A stretch of 64,000 nt of DNA from Giardia muris. Taxonomy: Eukaryota > Fornicata > Diplomonadida > Hexamitidae. Below the pieces are notes generated by a model, which saw only the letters and a program-made list of their open reading frames with translations, did no database searches and was not told where the DNA came from. Below, one piece after another: positions 1 to 9,600 of the stretch. Each line of letters opens with the position of its first letter. Within the stretch, counting starts at the first letter, position 1. The DNA lies in NCBI GenBank assembly GCA_006247105.1, contig CM016925.1, positions 186,001 to 250,000 of the forward strand. The letters run 5' to 3'. The position numbers and the translations under genes are program-made.

Positions 1-798
1 CGCATCCTCAAGGAGGATAGGGGGTTGGACAAAGGACCCATTCAGGTAGATGTAGGATTTGACTTCTTCGTGTAGGTCGAGGGCTTTCAATCGCGCCCGA
101 AGGGTCTGAACTGTGGCCTTAGCAGCATCGAGGTCAAAAAGGCTGGAGTCTCCTCGCCAGGTCCTATTACTGAGAACATTCTTGGTTAAGTCAACTCCGC
201 GAGAGACAAATAGCTCCGGCATGGCTAGAAGCTGGTCACAGAAGCGTGCCGTAAGGAAGAAGGCGGCGTTTGGGGTGTGCGGTAATGAGTGGTATGCTAT
301 GGCAGCTGGGGGATACGAATAGGGAAACGGCATCTTATTGATCCCCGTGCTCCATATGTTGGCTGTTTCTAAGGCGACGATGGTCTCGTGGTACAGATAA
401 CTCCCATTCTCTCGTATGTATGGATACGCGTACGTACCCAACGTGATGTACAGTTCGATCCCCGCCTCGTGTAAGGTGCGGACGATGTTGACTCCAAACG
501 TTCCTAGCAGAAATAGTTCATAGGTACAGAGCTTTAGACGTGCTTGGGGTTGTGTACGAAGCTCAGCGACCATGGCCGAAGGCGATGACACGATTTGAGA
601 GATTGGTCTCAAATTGGTTTCGGCCTTGTTCGAGAAGAGGCTCATCGTTAGTAGGAACGGTTCCCAGTAGCGGGACTCTAGCTTATCCAGGTCTCCAAAC
701 CCCTCCTTGAAGAGCTGATCAATGCAGGTGGCCCAGCGTTCCGCCAGCTCGGTGGGAGGAGCCGGGATGAATGCCGGGGCGTTCAGAGTGCAGAACAT
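1..798 (-). CDS. hypothetical protein, 3' end beyond the left edge
   Basis: An uninterrupted reading frame of 266 codons starts at the ATG complementary to 796-798 and runs off the left edge without a stop. The protein begins MFCTLNAPAFIPAPP and includes segments such as ELYITLGTYAYPYIRE and LPHTPNAAFFLTARF. I see no signal peptide, membrane segment or catalytic motif that I recognise. Its start codon abuts the stop of the upstream cyclin-like gene on the same strand, with no base between them, and the AGTAAAT at that junction would be the poly(A) signal of the upstream gene. That spacing, together with codon use like its neighbours, argues that the frame is real. Product unknown. Confidence 0.7.
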   Translation of the reverse strand, partial: MFCTLNAPAFIPAPPTELAERWATCIDQLFKEGFGDLDKLESRYWEPFLLTMSLFSNKAETNLRPISQIVSSPSAMVAELRTQPQARLKLCTYELFLLGTFGVNIVRTLHEAGIELYITLGTYAYPYIRENGSYLYHETIVALETANIWSTGINKMPFPYSYPPAAIAYHSLPHTPNAAFFLTARFCDQLLAMPELFVSRGVDLTKNVLSNRTWRGDSSLFDLDAAKATVQTLRARLKALDLHEEVKSYIYLNGSFVQPPILLEDA

Positions 799-803
799 TT
801 ACT
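797..803 (-). terminator. poly(A) signal AGTAAAT overlapping a stop codon
   Basis: On the minus strand the cyclin-like gene ends GAGTAAATG, so the sequence AGTAAAT contains the TAA stop. AGTRAAY is the known Giardia polyadenylation signal. The next gene's ATG shares bases with it, so the 3' untranslated region must overlap the downstream coding sequence. Confidence 0.6.
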
Positions 804-1560
804 CCAGGCAAGGGTCGTAACCCAAGGACAGTAGAGGCTCGTTGGGGGTCTTCCCAACGACAACATTAAGCTTCTCGAAGGCTTGTCCCGTCACCACGCA
901 GGCTTCAAGCTCTGCAGGCGTGAACTTCGAGTTCTTAATGGCCAGAGCCAAGAAGTGGTAGAACTTTGCTGGCTTGATCGCCATACGGAACTTCAAGGCC
1001 TCCAATAGCCTCAGCTCGCAGGTTTCGACCATTGATGGTGTAACAGAAAGGCCAGTCGCTAAGCACGCGTCAGGGATGTGCAGGGCTTTGATCCCGTACA
1101 TCTTGCAGGCGATTGAAACTGCGGCGATGAAAGGAGCTAACGTGAGGTGGGTCTTCACCCCACAGATCTCGTAGGCGAGCGCACGCTCGAGATACATGAG
1201 CGCAGCCACTAGCGCAATGCGGTCTTCGTCGCAGCTGCGAACGACGCTTTGAACTCCTGGCCAGACTCGCGGATCTTCACGGTACGTACGGCCAGGGAAC
1301 TTGATCGTAAGGAGGACGTTCATCAGTGTGAAGACGAACTCCTCGAACTCGCCGATCGAAGAGCTTTCGACAAGGACGACGAGGTGATTGTTACGAAGGA
1401 CCTCCTCCTGCAGTTCCGTCATGGATGGGCACAGGTACGACATCTTTTTATCTACCACGTCGTTGATGAAAAGGCTAAGTGGCGATGGATGGAAACGTTT
1501 CAAGGACATAGTGCCATTAGAGTAACTAGACCTGGGAGGTATGACAGGGAGGCTGCTCAT
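799..1560 (-). CDS. cyclin-box protein
   Basis: Protein of about 253 residues with a single cyclin N-terminal-like helical domain. The segment YLERALAYEICGVKTHLTLA, followed by FIAAVSIACKMYG, resembles the cyclin fold's conserved helices 1-3, where an Arg/Lys-rich helix precedes the 'A..A..IA.K' helix. A later helix (MVETCELRLLEALKFRM) matches the stretch where cyclins have 'E..IL..L.F.'. Role by family: it would bind and activate a cyclin-dependent kinase; the subtype (cell-cycle, or the Pho80/PCL-like group suggested by its small size) cannot be fixed. In-frame ATGs exist at 1674, 1560 and 1509. I prefer 1560 because it follows an AT-rich stretch and the residues upstream look non-coding. 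The 1674 ATG overlaps the divergent neighbour's start as ATGCAT. Confidence 0.7.
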   Translation of the reverse strand: MSSLPVIPPRSSYSNGTMSLKRFHPSPLSLFINDVVDKKMSYLCPSMTELQEEVLRNNHLVVLVESSSIGEFEEFVFTLMNVLLTIKFPGRTYREDPRVWPGVQSVVRSCDEDRIALVAALMYLERALAYEICGVKTHLTLAPFIAAVSIACKMYGIKALHIPDACLATGLSVTPSMVETCELRLLEALKFRMAIKPAKFYHFLALAIKNSKFTPAELEACVVTGQAFEKLNVVVGKTPNEPLLSLGYDPCLE

Positions 1561-1668
1561 ATCCCAATTGATATCCCAAACGCCTGCTAGAGCCCCGGCA
1601 GCGGGAGAAACGGCCAAGGTTTGCCAGCAGCCAAAAGTCCTCGTATAGAATCTCACTAAAAACGAGCC

Positions 1669-4600
1669 ATGCATCCCTGTAAGTCCTGGGCGCAGGCCCT
1701 CGACCTAGCGGCACAGAAGCACGGGCTCGGTGCCTGGGGCCGTGAGCTGGACCTGGGGCGGCGAGATGGTGTTGTCCGCTTCTCCGTGGGTCACTTCCGT
1801 GATAACCACCTCCGTGCCCTAATCACGGCCCTCGAGCTAGGGCATCGCTTTCTAACCGAGTTCTCGATACACGCGGCCGACGACGAAGTAGGAGGCCCGC
1901 GTACGTCTGGAGAGAGCCCCTTCCTACCCGACGGTTGTCACATCGCGTATTTAGGGTGGATCGGGTTATCGAAGGCGTCAGATCAGGCGCAAAGCACACA
2001 CAGGCGCACGGTTTTCGACCGTCTTGCGGTCCATGGGTCGCAGCAGGACGCCGATCTTCGTCCTCGAAGTGCTGGGAAATCATCCTCACAAACACCAGCA
2101 GATCGAATAGCGGAGGGTCGTTCGCGTACTCAGAGGCTAGGAACTCTACTCAAGTTGCTCCCCAGCCTTCTCCCACAAATGCCCGGACTACAGGTACTTG
2201 CCTTCTATGGGCTAACGCCGGCTGTTGCGAACAAGAATGTTCTCAGCCGTCTTCTTGCGGCGGCGGCCTGTAACTCCACGACATATCGGACTCTTGACGC
2301 GATCATTCTTCGTAACTGTCGTCTTGGAGATGAGGCCTTTCGTGCGGCATTGACGAATGTCAGCACCGCACTAAGTATTAGACTGCTAGTTCTTCATACG
2401 TGTGGGCTTACAGACCAGGCTGCGGGTGCCATTGGAGCTGTTTTAACCGCCCATAAGAATGGACGTGATAGCCGTCTTTGGGAGCTCTGTCTCAAGAAAT
2501 ATGGGGCCACAACCCAGCTGGGTGGTTATACCTCGGACCAGCTCCAGAAGGTGAAGTGTATGACCCAGCTTCGTGGAATCACTTATCTCGACCTTGGCTT
2601 TAATGGCTTTGGAAACGAGCTTTGCGAAGCGCTCTACGATAGCTTACGTGACGATACGTACGTTCATTCGATTAGCTTGGACGGAAACACGGGGATCAAA
2701 CTAGCCCCAGCATCTCTTCTTCCTAGGTGTGACAATGGCGATCTCGATTATGTTTTTGACCTTGCGGCTGCTCCTGGAGAAGTACAAAGTGGGGGAGGAT
2801 CGAAAGGATACTTACCGGTCCGTATGGCTGAACGGATTGCACAAATTGATATTCTTCGGCATGGTGACTTGGATTCGGCGGAGGTCAGGTCTGTCGTCCA
2901 ATCGATCTGTCCGGACTATCGGCCTAGTGCACAGTCCACGATTATCTCCTACTTGGCGACCTACGCGCGAACCGCAGAAGAGTTGGCTAGCCTCTTGGAG
3001 ATCAAAGCGCATCCGCTGGTCCAACTGCTTCTTCAGAACACGACCATAGTTCATCTCCTCCTTGATGAAACCCTCAACCCCTCCTTGCTACGCTTCGTGA
3101 ATAATCGTCTTAAGGCCAATCGGAACCTTATGAACGCCTTTATGCGTGGTGCCGGAAAGGCACTAGCACAGGAGGCGCGGAATGAACAAGAAGAAGAAAC
3201 ACGAAAGGCGGAGGACGGGGTTCGTGCCTTGGTTCAACGGACGGAACTTGTTCAGGACCCTTTGCAATTACCACGCGTCGAGGACCCCTTGGCGATGGAT
3301 TTCGACGTGTCTACCTTACCAGCACGACCAAGAAGTCGGAAAGGAAAGTCTATCAGTCGTTCCTCATCGAAGCCACGACCAGCCCCACCCTCTGATGATT
3401 CAGATGAATACCCCACGAAGAAGGTTACCACCCCAGCGACACCTTCAGCAAAGCCTCGAGCCATTAGGCCACCACGGGCACAGGCCTTATACAACAGTAG
3501 CTCTTCGGGTCTTACACGCCATCAACGGCCACAGACGCATTCTTCCGCACCCGCGATAGAAGTAGAACCAGTCTTAAGACCAAAGAGTCCAAAACAGCAG
3601 CCTCAACGCCGACGAGAACGAGATGAGTCGAAAGAGCATCCTCCTCGTAAGACCGCTTCTATGACCGTTCCGAAGCCACGACCAAGTTCTGCGGCCTCTG
3701 CTAATCAACGTAAGCCAACAGTCCCGGCTCAGAAGGAACCTCGCACTCCACTTCACCTAGCGAAGTATGGATCCCCAAAAGTTGGGGCTTCGACTCCGGC
3801 ACGAAGAACTAACAAACGGCCCTCATCAGCGGCTCCAAAGGCGAAGGTTGGCCATTCTCCGGCTCCCCCGAAGCTCGAGGCGAGTCTTTCGTCTGATAGT
3901 TGCGGTGGGAACTATGATATCGTTCATTCTCCCACCCACGGCTCACAGAGCTCCTTCGTCCGTCTCAGCCAGGGACAGCCGGCGGATGAGCGCCCACGCA
4001 CCTCTCCAACAAGTCGAGCCGCCTTCAAATATCATCTAGACCCGAGTCTTGTCTCCTTTGCGGGGATCGATGAGCTTGACGGGGCTGCAGATAGCCTCGC
4101 TGAGAGCATCAATGCGGCACTTGAAGGAGTACAGGATTCACGGTATCCACGTCATGTTGAGGCTGGGGCGACATTGATTCGTGAACGGGATAAGGAAGCG
4201 ATTTATAGACGGATGTTGAAGGAGATGGCGGAATCCCGGGCGGCATTGGAAGAGACATCGAGTACGGAAGGGAATGATGAGGAAGAAAAGAAGCGTCTAG
4301 GTACTAGCGTGCCTAATATCCAGGAAGTACACGATGCCCTGGATTTGAACGTGTCGGACTTGACAAAGGCACCAGCTATCCACTCATCATTATCGACCTC
4401 CCTAGAGGCTCTTAGGTCACAGGTACGGCCTCCCGAAACGAAGGATGTTGACAAGCTATTGCAGATGACCCAGGGGATCGTCCAGGAGCTACAGGAGTCG
4501 CAGGCGAAGACTTCAAGCATCTATCGAGATGTGTTTAATGACGTATACCCTCAAGGGAGTGCGACCTCATCGGATAGGAAGCCTGCTCTTTCGACAACGA

Positions 4601-5124
4601 GTCCGGAAGTCAGTTTGCCAATACCTTTTTTACGATCGGTACACGGGTCTCAGGAAGGATTGGCACCAGCATCTTTATCAAGTTCCAGAGGGCCATCTGC
4701 GTCTCGTCACTCCGACTTTGATATTGGGGCGGTAGATCGGATCCTTGCGGGTGCCGCGCTCGACCTAGAAAGCACCAACGATGTTGAGCACCATGTGGAT
4801 GCAATCCTTCGGTCCAGTGCGGAACCACCTACGAACGAATTGAGTAGCATCAGCTCGATGCGGCAGAGCATCCGAGCAGCCGTACGGCCGAGTCTTGCGG
4901 GGCATGTGGGGTCCGAGGTCTTCGAGACGGCCCTGAGCAGTCTATACACGCTAATATTGTATTTCCAGAAGGAGGATCGGGTAGCGGCGGCGGAGTTCTA
5001 TCGTCGACATGAACAGCAGCTAGTCCAGTGCGTCGAGGACATCATATGTCGATGTGAGGCTGGACAATTGGCACGGGACGACATCTCCGATGTCCTTTAT
5101 GACTTCATCATGAAACTGCATTGA
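1669..5124 (+). CDS. leucine-rich-repeat protein with Cep78-like layout
   Basis: Protein of 1151 residues. Residues about 165-360 hold ribonuclease-inhibitor-type LRRs (LDAIILRNCRLGDEAF, LVLHTCGLTDQAAGAI, ITYLDLGFNGFG, SISLDGNTGI). The order of repeats, with a longer insert before 'LRGITYLDLGFNGFG...LYDSLRDD', resembles the LRR domain of the centriolar protein Cep78 (..LRRITLNCN..DSLSED..). The middle (about 490-800) is Ser/Pro/Arg/Lys-rich and probably disordered. The C-terminal 350 residues are mildly acidic with short helical stretches. By analogy it may act at basal bodies, but the assignment rests on recalled pattern similarity only. Divergent from the cyclin-like gene; followed after 30 bp by the convergent KH-domain gene. 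Confidence 0.75.
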   Translation: MHPCKSWAQALDLAAQKHGLGAWGRELDLGRRDGVVRFSVGHFRDNHLRALITALELGHRFLTEFSIHAADDEVGGPRTSGESPFLPDGCHIAYLGWIGLSKASDQAQSTHRRTVFDRLAVHGSQQDADLRPRSAGKSSSQTPADRIAEGRSRTQRLGTLLKLLPSLLPQMPGLQVLAFYGLTPAVANKNVLSRLLAAAACNSTTYRTLDAIILRNCRLGDEAFRAALTNVSTALSIRLLVLHTCGLTDQAAGAIGAVLTAHKNGRDSRLWELCLKKYGATTQLGGYTSDQLQKVKCMTQLRGITYLDLGFNGFGNELCEALYDSLRDDTYVHSISLDGNTGIKLAPASLLPRCDNGDLDYVFDLAAAPGEVQSGGGSKGYLPVRMAERIAQIDILRHGDLDSAEVRSVVQSICPDYRPSAQSTIISYLATYARTAEELASLLEIKAHPLVQLLLQNTTIVHLLLDETLNPSLLRFVNNRLKANRNLMNAFMRGAGKALAQEARNEQEEETRKAEDGVRALVQRTELVQDPLQLPRVEDPLAMDFDVSTLPARPRSRKGKSISRSSSKPRPAPPSDDSDEYPTKKVTTPATPSAKPRAIRPPRAQALYNSSSSGLTRHQRPQTHSSAPAIEVEPVLRPKSPKQQPQRRRERDESKEHPPRKTASMTVPKPRPSSAASANQRKPTVPAQKEPRTPLHLAKYGSPKVGASTPARRTNKRPSSAAPKAKVGHSPAPPKLEASLSSDSCGGNYDIVHSPTHGSQSSFVRLSQGQPADERPRTSPTSRAAFKYHLDPSLVSFAGIDELDGAADSLAESINAALEGVQDSRYPRHVEAGATLIRERDKEAIYRRMLKEMAESRAALEETSSTEGNDEEEKKRLGTSVPNIQEVHDALDLNVSDLTKAPAIHSSLSTSLEALRSQVRPPETKDVDKLLQMTQGIVQELQESQAKTSSIYRDVFNDVYPQGSATSSDRKPALSTTSPEVSLPIPFLRSVHGSQEGLAPASLSSSRGPSASRHSDFDIGAVDRILAGAALDLESTNDVEHHVDAILRSSAEPPTNELSSISSMRQSIRAAVRPSLAGHVGSEVFETALSSLYTLILYFQKEDRVAAAEFYRRHEQQLVQCVEDIICRCEAGQLARDDISDVLYDFIMKLH

Positions 5125-5154
5125 TTTTGTGTTCTGATGGTCTGGCGATCGATA

Positions 5155-6276
5155 TCAAGCACCAGGTGCTTGTAGTTCCTCTTCGCTCGGGTCGGAATCA
5201 TGGGCTGTTCTTGAGGATTTGGTGAGTCCCAGTTGGGCTTTGGCCACGAGGAGACATTCCTGACGGAAACGAAGGGCTTCCCTATAGGTTTCTGTCGATA
5301 TGGTGCGTTCTCGTTCGTTCTCAAAGGCTTTAAGGGCGATCTCGAATAGGCCTTTCCATGGGGCCGTATTTTCATTGACAGTGGAATGGACGTGGAGACC
5401 TAAGGCCTCTGCATAGCCCGCGAGCTGTGTGGCCTTGAGGGCGTCGGAACGGGACGCGAAGGGGGTGAGAATTCCAAGGAGTAGACGTACGGCTAGGAGT
5501 TTATCTAGAACGGTTCCGTTTTCGACACGAATGTGCTGGGTATCAGCGTCTCCAGGGGTATAGCAATGATCTGCACGGCCAGTAACTGCTCGATCGCATT
5601 CTGATAACTGGCCACGAACCCGGACCGTCGTATTCGTCATTGCCTCGATCTCTCTTTGGGTCGATCCGTTTGGGCCAAGAACCTTTCCAATAGCGTTCTT
5701 CTGGCGCACGTTTGAGAGGTAAAGTTTGATGCATCCGAGGTTAGAGTGATTGAAGGGGAGGGGCCAGAAATAGGGGGTTCCAGTGGCTAGGACACGTTCG
5801 CATGCTAGGTATTGCTTGAGGGCAAGGAACCATGGGCCAACGGCTTCCAATTCTTCTGGTGCCAAGTCCCTCACCAAGGGACCAGAAAGGCCATCAAGTG
5901 AGGTCTTCTGGATAAGCATCTTCTCCTCTTCTTCCCCCTCCTCCTTCAGAAGTGGGTATGGAGCATCATCAACGGTGTAATCTCTTACTTGTTCTCGTCT
6001 CAATGCCTCGTAGAAGCGAAGGTGCGCTTGTATGGCTGCGAGCTGCCCTTCCGAGAGCCCAGAACTGAGCTTTTCTGGTAACTCGTCAAGATGCGTCGAG
6101 GTTTGAAGTGAACAAGCGAAGGAATAAATCCGCGTCTGCTCCTGCTTCGGCGTCGGCTTCGTTCTGAAGGTGAATAGGCTACTCGAGATGTCCTTCCGCC
6201 CTGAGGAGCTACTAATGGGGAGGGGCGCTACCTCCTCAAGAATCTCTTGAAAGAGTTTCGTTGTCGTTGTCTGCAT
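5155..6276 (-). CDS. KH-domain RNA-binding protein, SF1/BBP-like
   Basis: Protein of 373 residues. A type I KH domain lies at about residues 180-270: KLYLSNVRQKNAIGKVLGPN followed by GSTQREIEAMTNTTVRVRG matches the GxxG-containing core of branchpoint-binding protein SF1/BBP and the STAR proteins (GPRGNTLKxLEExTGxKIxIRG). The N-terminal part is low in recognisable features, and no zinc knuckle is visible. Likely role: binding single-stranded RNA, possibly the intron branch point, although Giardia has very few introns; another STAR-type RNA-binding function is equally possible. The start at 6276 is supported by an AT-rich gap of only 9 bp to the divergent gene at 6286. Confidence 0.75.
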   Translation of the reverse strand: MQTTTTKLFQEILEEVAPLPISSSSGRKDISSSLFTFRTKPTPKQEQTRIYSFACSLQTSTHLDELPEKLSSGLSEGQLAAIQAHLRFYEALRREQVRDYTVDDAPYPLLKEEGEEEEKMLIQKTSLDGLSGPLVRDLAPEELEAVGPWFLALKQYLACERVLATGTPYFWPLPFNHSNLGCIKLYLSNVRQKNAIGKVLGPNGSTQREIEAMTNTTVRVRGQLSECDRAVTGRADHCYTPGDADTQHIRVENGTVLDKLLAVRLLLGILTPFASRSDALKATQLAGYAEALGLHVHSTVNENTAPWKGLFEIALKAFENERERTISTETYREALRFRQECLLVAKAQLGLTKSSRTAHDSDPSEEELQAPGA

Positions 6277-6285
6277 CGGAAAAAA
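6277..6285. promoter_or_regulatory. 9-bp divergent intergenic region
   Basis: Only nine bases, ending in an A-run, separate the ATGs of the KH-domain gene and of the small gene at 6286. Giardia promoters are short and AT-rich with an initiator over the start codon, so both genes must use elements in this gap plus each other's 5' coding sequence. Confidence 0.5.
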
Positions 6286-6591
6286 ATGCCGCTCGGTTTG
6301 AAACCTGAGAACGTCCCGAACTGGACTGTCATCAACAAGGAGCTCGAGAAGAAGAATGTTGAGTCCCGCAAGCGGTGGGAGGAGAAATACGGGACCTGGT
6401 TCTCGGACGCCGACGAGCGCTTCCGCGCCCAGGTGGCGGCCTTGAAGAGAGACGAAAAGGTCCTAATGGCAGACGCGTACGTTTACAAGCCCACCTTCAC
6501 CCGGCCCCAGAACCTCAACCGACCGGAAGAGGGCCTCTTCAAGCCGAACGACTACTCGGTCCCAAAGGCCTTCGAATGCCCCAGCTGGTGA
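6286..6591 (+). CDS. small hypothetical protein
   Basis: Protein of 101 residues beginning MPLGLKPENVPNWTVINKEL. The ATG at 6286 sits directly after an A-run (AAAAAATG), the usual Giardia start context; the frame is open upstream, but that part lies inside the divergent gene and is rejected. The protein is rich in charged and aromatic residues, with a predicted helix (KELEKKNVESRKRWEEKYG) and a C-terminal Pro/Asn-rich tail (YKPTFTRPQNLNRPEEGLF). Short proteins of this style occur among microtubule-inner and flagellar proteins, but no family match can be claimed. Confidence 0.65.
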   Translation: MPLGLKPENVPNWTVINKELEKKNVESRKRWEEKYGTWFSDADERFRAQVAALKRDEKVLMADAYVYKPTFTRPQNLNRPEEGLFKPNDYSVPKAFECPSW

Positions 6592-6640
6592 CGTGGAACC
6601 TTCGCCAGCAAAATTGCCGGGCTGGAAAATCCAGTAAAAA

Positions 6641-9600
6641 ATGTCACAGCCGCAAGTCGTCCGACAGCTCTCGTCGGCCACCCCCGGGAAGATCATCGTC
6701 GTCAAGGAGCAGGCACCCCGGCCCCTGCGCTCGAACTCGAGCCTGGGGGAGCGGCGGGCGCCCTCCGCCTCCGCTGGCCGGCGCAAGCAAGGAAGCGTCA
6801 AGAGCGCGCATGCGAAGGGGACGCGGCCAAAGAAGACGCGGCGGACGGGGACGCCGAAGCGTGCGCGCGTCCCGGAGCAATCGGGGCAGCCCGGGCAGCG
6901 GACTCCCGACAGGGCCCGTGACAACTCCTTTAAAGACATGCTCCTCCGGGCGCTCGTCGCGCGGATGCATACCGATGGGCCATTCCTTAGCGCGATGTCG
7001 CGCTCCGCGACTCCGAGCGGCCCACCCATCCCGGGCTACTTCGGAACGGCTCAGGCTGAAGACGAGCTAGTGAAGAAGCTCAAGCGTGCAGTCATCGACA
7101 CGCTGCACGAGGAGGGCTTTGCCGGACGCGAAGCGTCCCCGCGGCCCGTGGCCGCGAGTCAGACGCGGGAGTTTGGTGTGGAAACAGAGCGTTTGCCAAT
7201 TCGGGACGACTACGAGCGTCAGCTCGAGGACCTCCTCGGGGAAACGAATATCCCCGGAACTACTGTTGACGATTATCAGGAGCCGGTCAAGTCTGGGCGT
7301 ACACGCTCTCCGAGCTGGGCCGAGAAGTCCGAGTCGGTCCCAGTCATCACCCAAGTCGCCGTAGACCATCTGGAACGCCTTCCCCACAACATCCAGCCCC
7401 GGACGGTCAAGCGGCGGGACGGGGAGGAGAAGGAAGAAGAGGACCGCTCTTTCGTCTCCCAGGAGCTACACAACGCGATTGAGATCACATCAGAGCTTGC
7501 ACGTATCCTCCCGCAGCGCGGGCATGGCAGTGGTGTCGCCAGGGCCGTCGCGAGCCTAAACGCAACTATCAACACTCTTTACCATGCATACCGAGGTGAG
7601 GCACAGGATCCGCGAGAACAACGAGAGGCAACGAAAGATTTGAGAGAGACAAGAGAACCAAGAGAGACAACGACGGGCGCGGCGGCTCGCCTCGAAGATG
7701 CGCTTTTCGACTACCCTGAGGTTCCCGAGCGCGTTATCCAGGAGATCGAACGCGCAGTCGCAGGGTATGCGCGGAGGCATCCGGGGCTGACTGAGGCTCA
7801 GGAGCGCGAAATCTTCGCTCGAGAGATCGACCGGTATATCGTTGAGGAGGCCCGGCGGCGCCCCGATGACGTCGCCCTCGCCCTGACATCGAGCAGCATT
7901 GCGTCATCGCGCGTCGAAGCGTTGACGGGCCCCGTCCGCCCGCCTACCAACCCCTGGGCCGGGCACCGTCCGGGGGTGGAGCCTACAGAACCTTCAATGA
8001 CTCTTCCAGAACCAAGTGAGGTCCTATACCAGGACCAGGTGACGGTCCCAGTCCCACTTCCTGCGCCTGTCACGACGACGGCTCCCAGCCGCTCCTCATC
8101 CACGGACCCGACGCAGATGAGCCTAGCAGATTACACACACATCCCTGTCCCGGCCATCGAGAAGGTGCGCCCAACCGTGAGTGCCTCTGACAGCGTCGAT
8201 TATGGCGTCCAACGGACTAACTTCGACCGCGAAGCGCAACAGCAGAGTTTAAAGGTATCCCCGCCCCCAGCCCGGAGCTATGCCGAGATGGGCGACACGG
8301 CAGACTTTGAGTACGGTGATGGGCTGAGTGCGAGCGCTGAGGGCGTCGCTCCTCGGCGACGCTCGAGTCCAGGCGACTATCACTTCGATGACCTGGGTGC
8401 GGACCAGCTACGGGCACGCCAGGAGCCGAGTGGGCTCACAGAGCACTCGGAGCTCGACCTTGGTGCCTTCTTCCAAGGTGGGGGAGGAGGTGGGGGGCGT
8501 CCTCACTTCGACGGCGTTAGTGCACAAGAGCTCGAGGACGAGTCGAGTGACGTCGCCCATTATCGTCGAGCTGCTGCAAGGACCTACAGCGAGACGGCTC
8601 CTTTTTTTGAGCGGCGGGCTGACCTCGGCCTGGGTCAGCCAGTCGTTCCACTCGTTCTCGAGGCTCCCGGTCGCGATCTCGATGAACAGCTCGATGAACA
8701 GCTCGACTTCGTCGACGATGCCGAGTCCGACTCGGAATCAGATATGGAAGCAGAACTGGAGCCCAAACCTGACGATATCTCGGTCCCCAGCGGACCTGAT
8801 AGCGCGACACCACGTGCCTCGCATGAAGGAAAAGCAAAGCCTGATACTGAGGCAGCCAGGATTAGTGAGATTGCTGAAACAGTCGAGACCGGCGAATTGT
8901 ATCCAAATGGTCAGGGAGAGAGAGATAGCATAAGCACCAGTATGAGCGTGACGGCGTCGACGCCCCCGGTCCTCCCTTCGGAAGAGGAGGAGAAGGAAGA
9001 GAGGGAGGTGGTGGTGAAGGAAGAGACACAAGTGCAGGCACAAGCACAGGTACAGGCGCAAACGCAAGCACAAACACCTGGAGCTGCTGTGGCATCCCCG
9101 GATGGGCGTTCGCCCTCCCTTTCACCAGAATCGGCGCGGCTGATACAACAAGCGGAGGAATTGGAGCCAGAACCGCGACAGCCGTTATTGTATGAGCCGG
9201 ATCCGAACTACACCGATGAAGAGTTAGGCTGCTATGTCGACCTCTTCTGCTGCTTTTTGAAGAACCCGAACCATCCCGACGTCAGTCTTGAGCGCTTAGT
9301 CGACACGGACGGAGGCTCACGTCTCTCGCCACTTTTCGATTGCTGTGTTGCGGCACTGAAGGACGTGGGACTACGCCTGGTCTCTTTACTGAACCGCGTG
9401 GAGATCACGGGGTGTGACGCGTTAAAGGAGGACTATGAGGATAACCGAGGCTTCTATCGCTTCCAGCTCGTCTCGCGACTAGCGACGGTGAGCCCATTGT
9501 TACTCGACGAGCAGTTCAAGGCATCTCTCGCAGAGGCCTTGGCGGTGAACGAGGCGGAGCTTCGCCAGCGAATTCATCGATACCTTCGAGAGGCTGTCAG

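Noticed and set aside
1561..1674. 38-residue N-terminal extension of the cyclin-like protein from the ATG at 1674
   Set aside because: Not cyclin-like, and it would start within the divergent gene's ATG; a start at 1560 fits better, though this is not certain.
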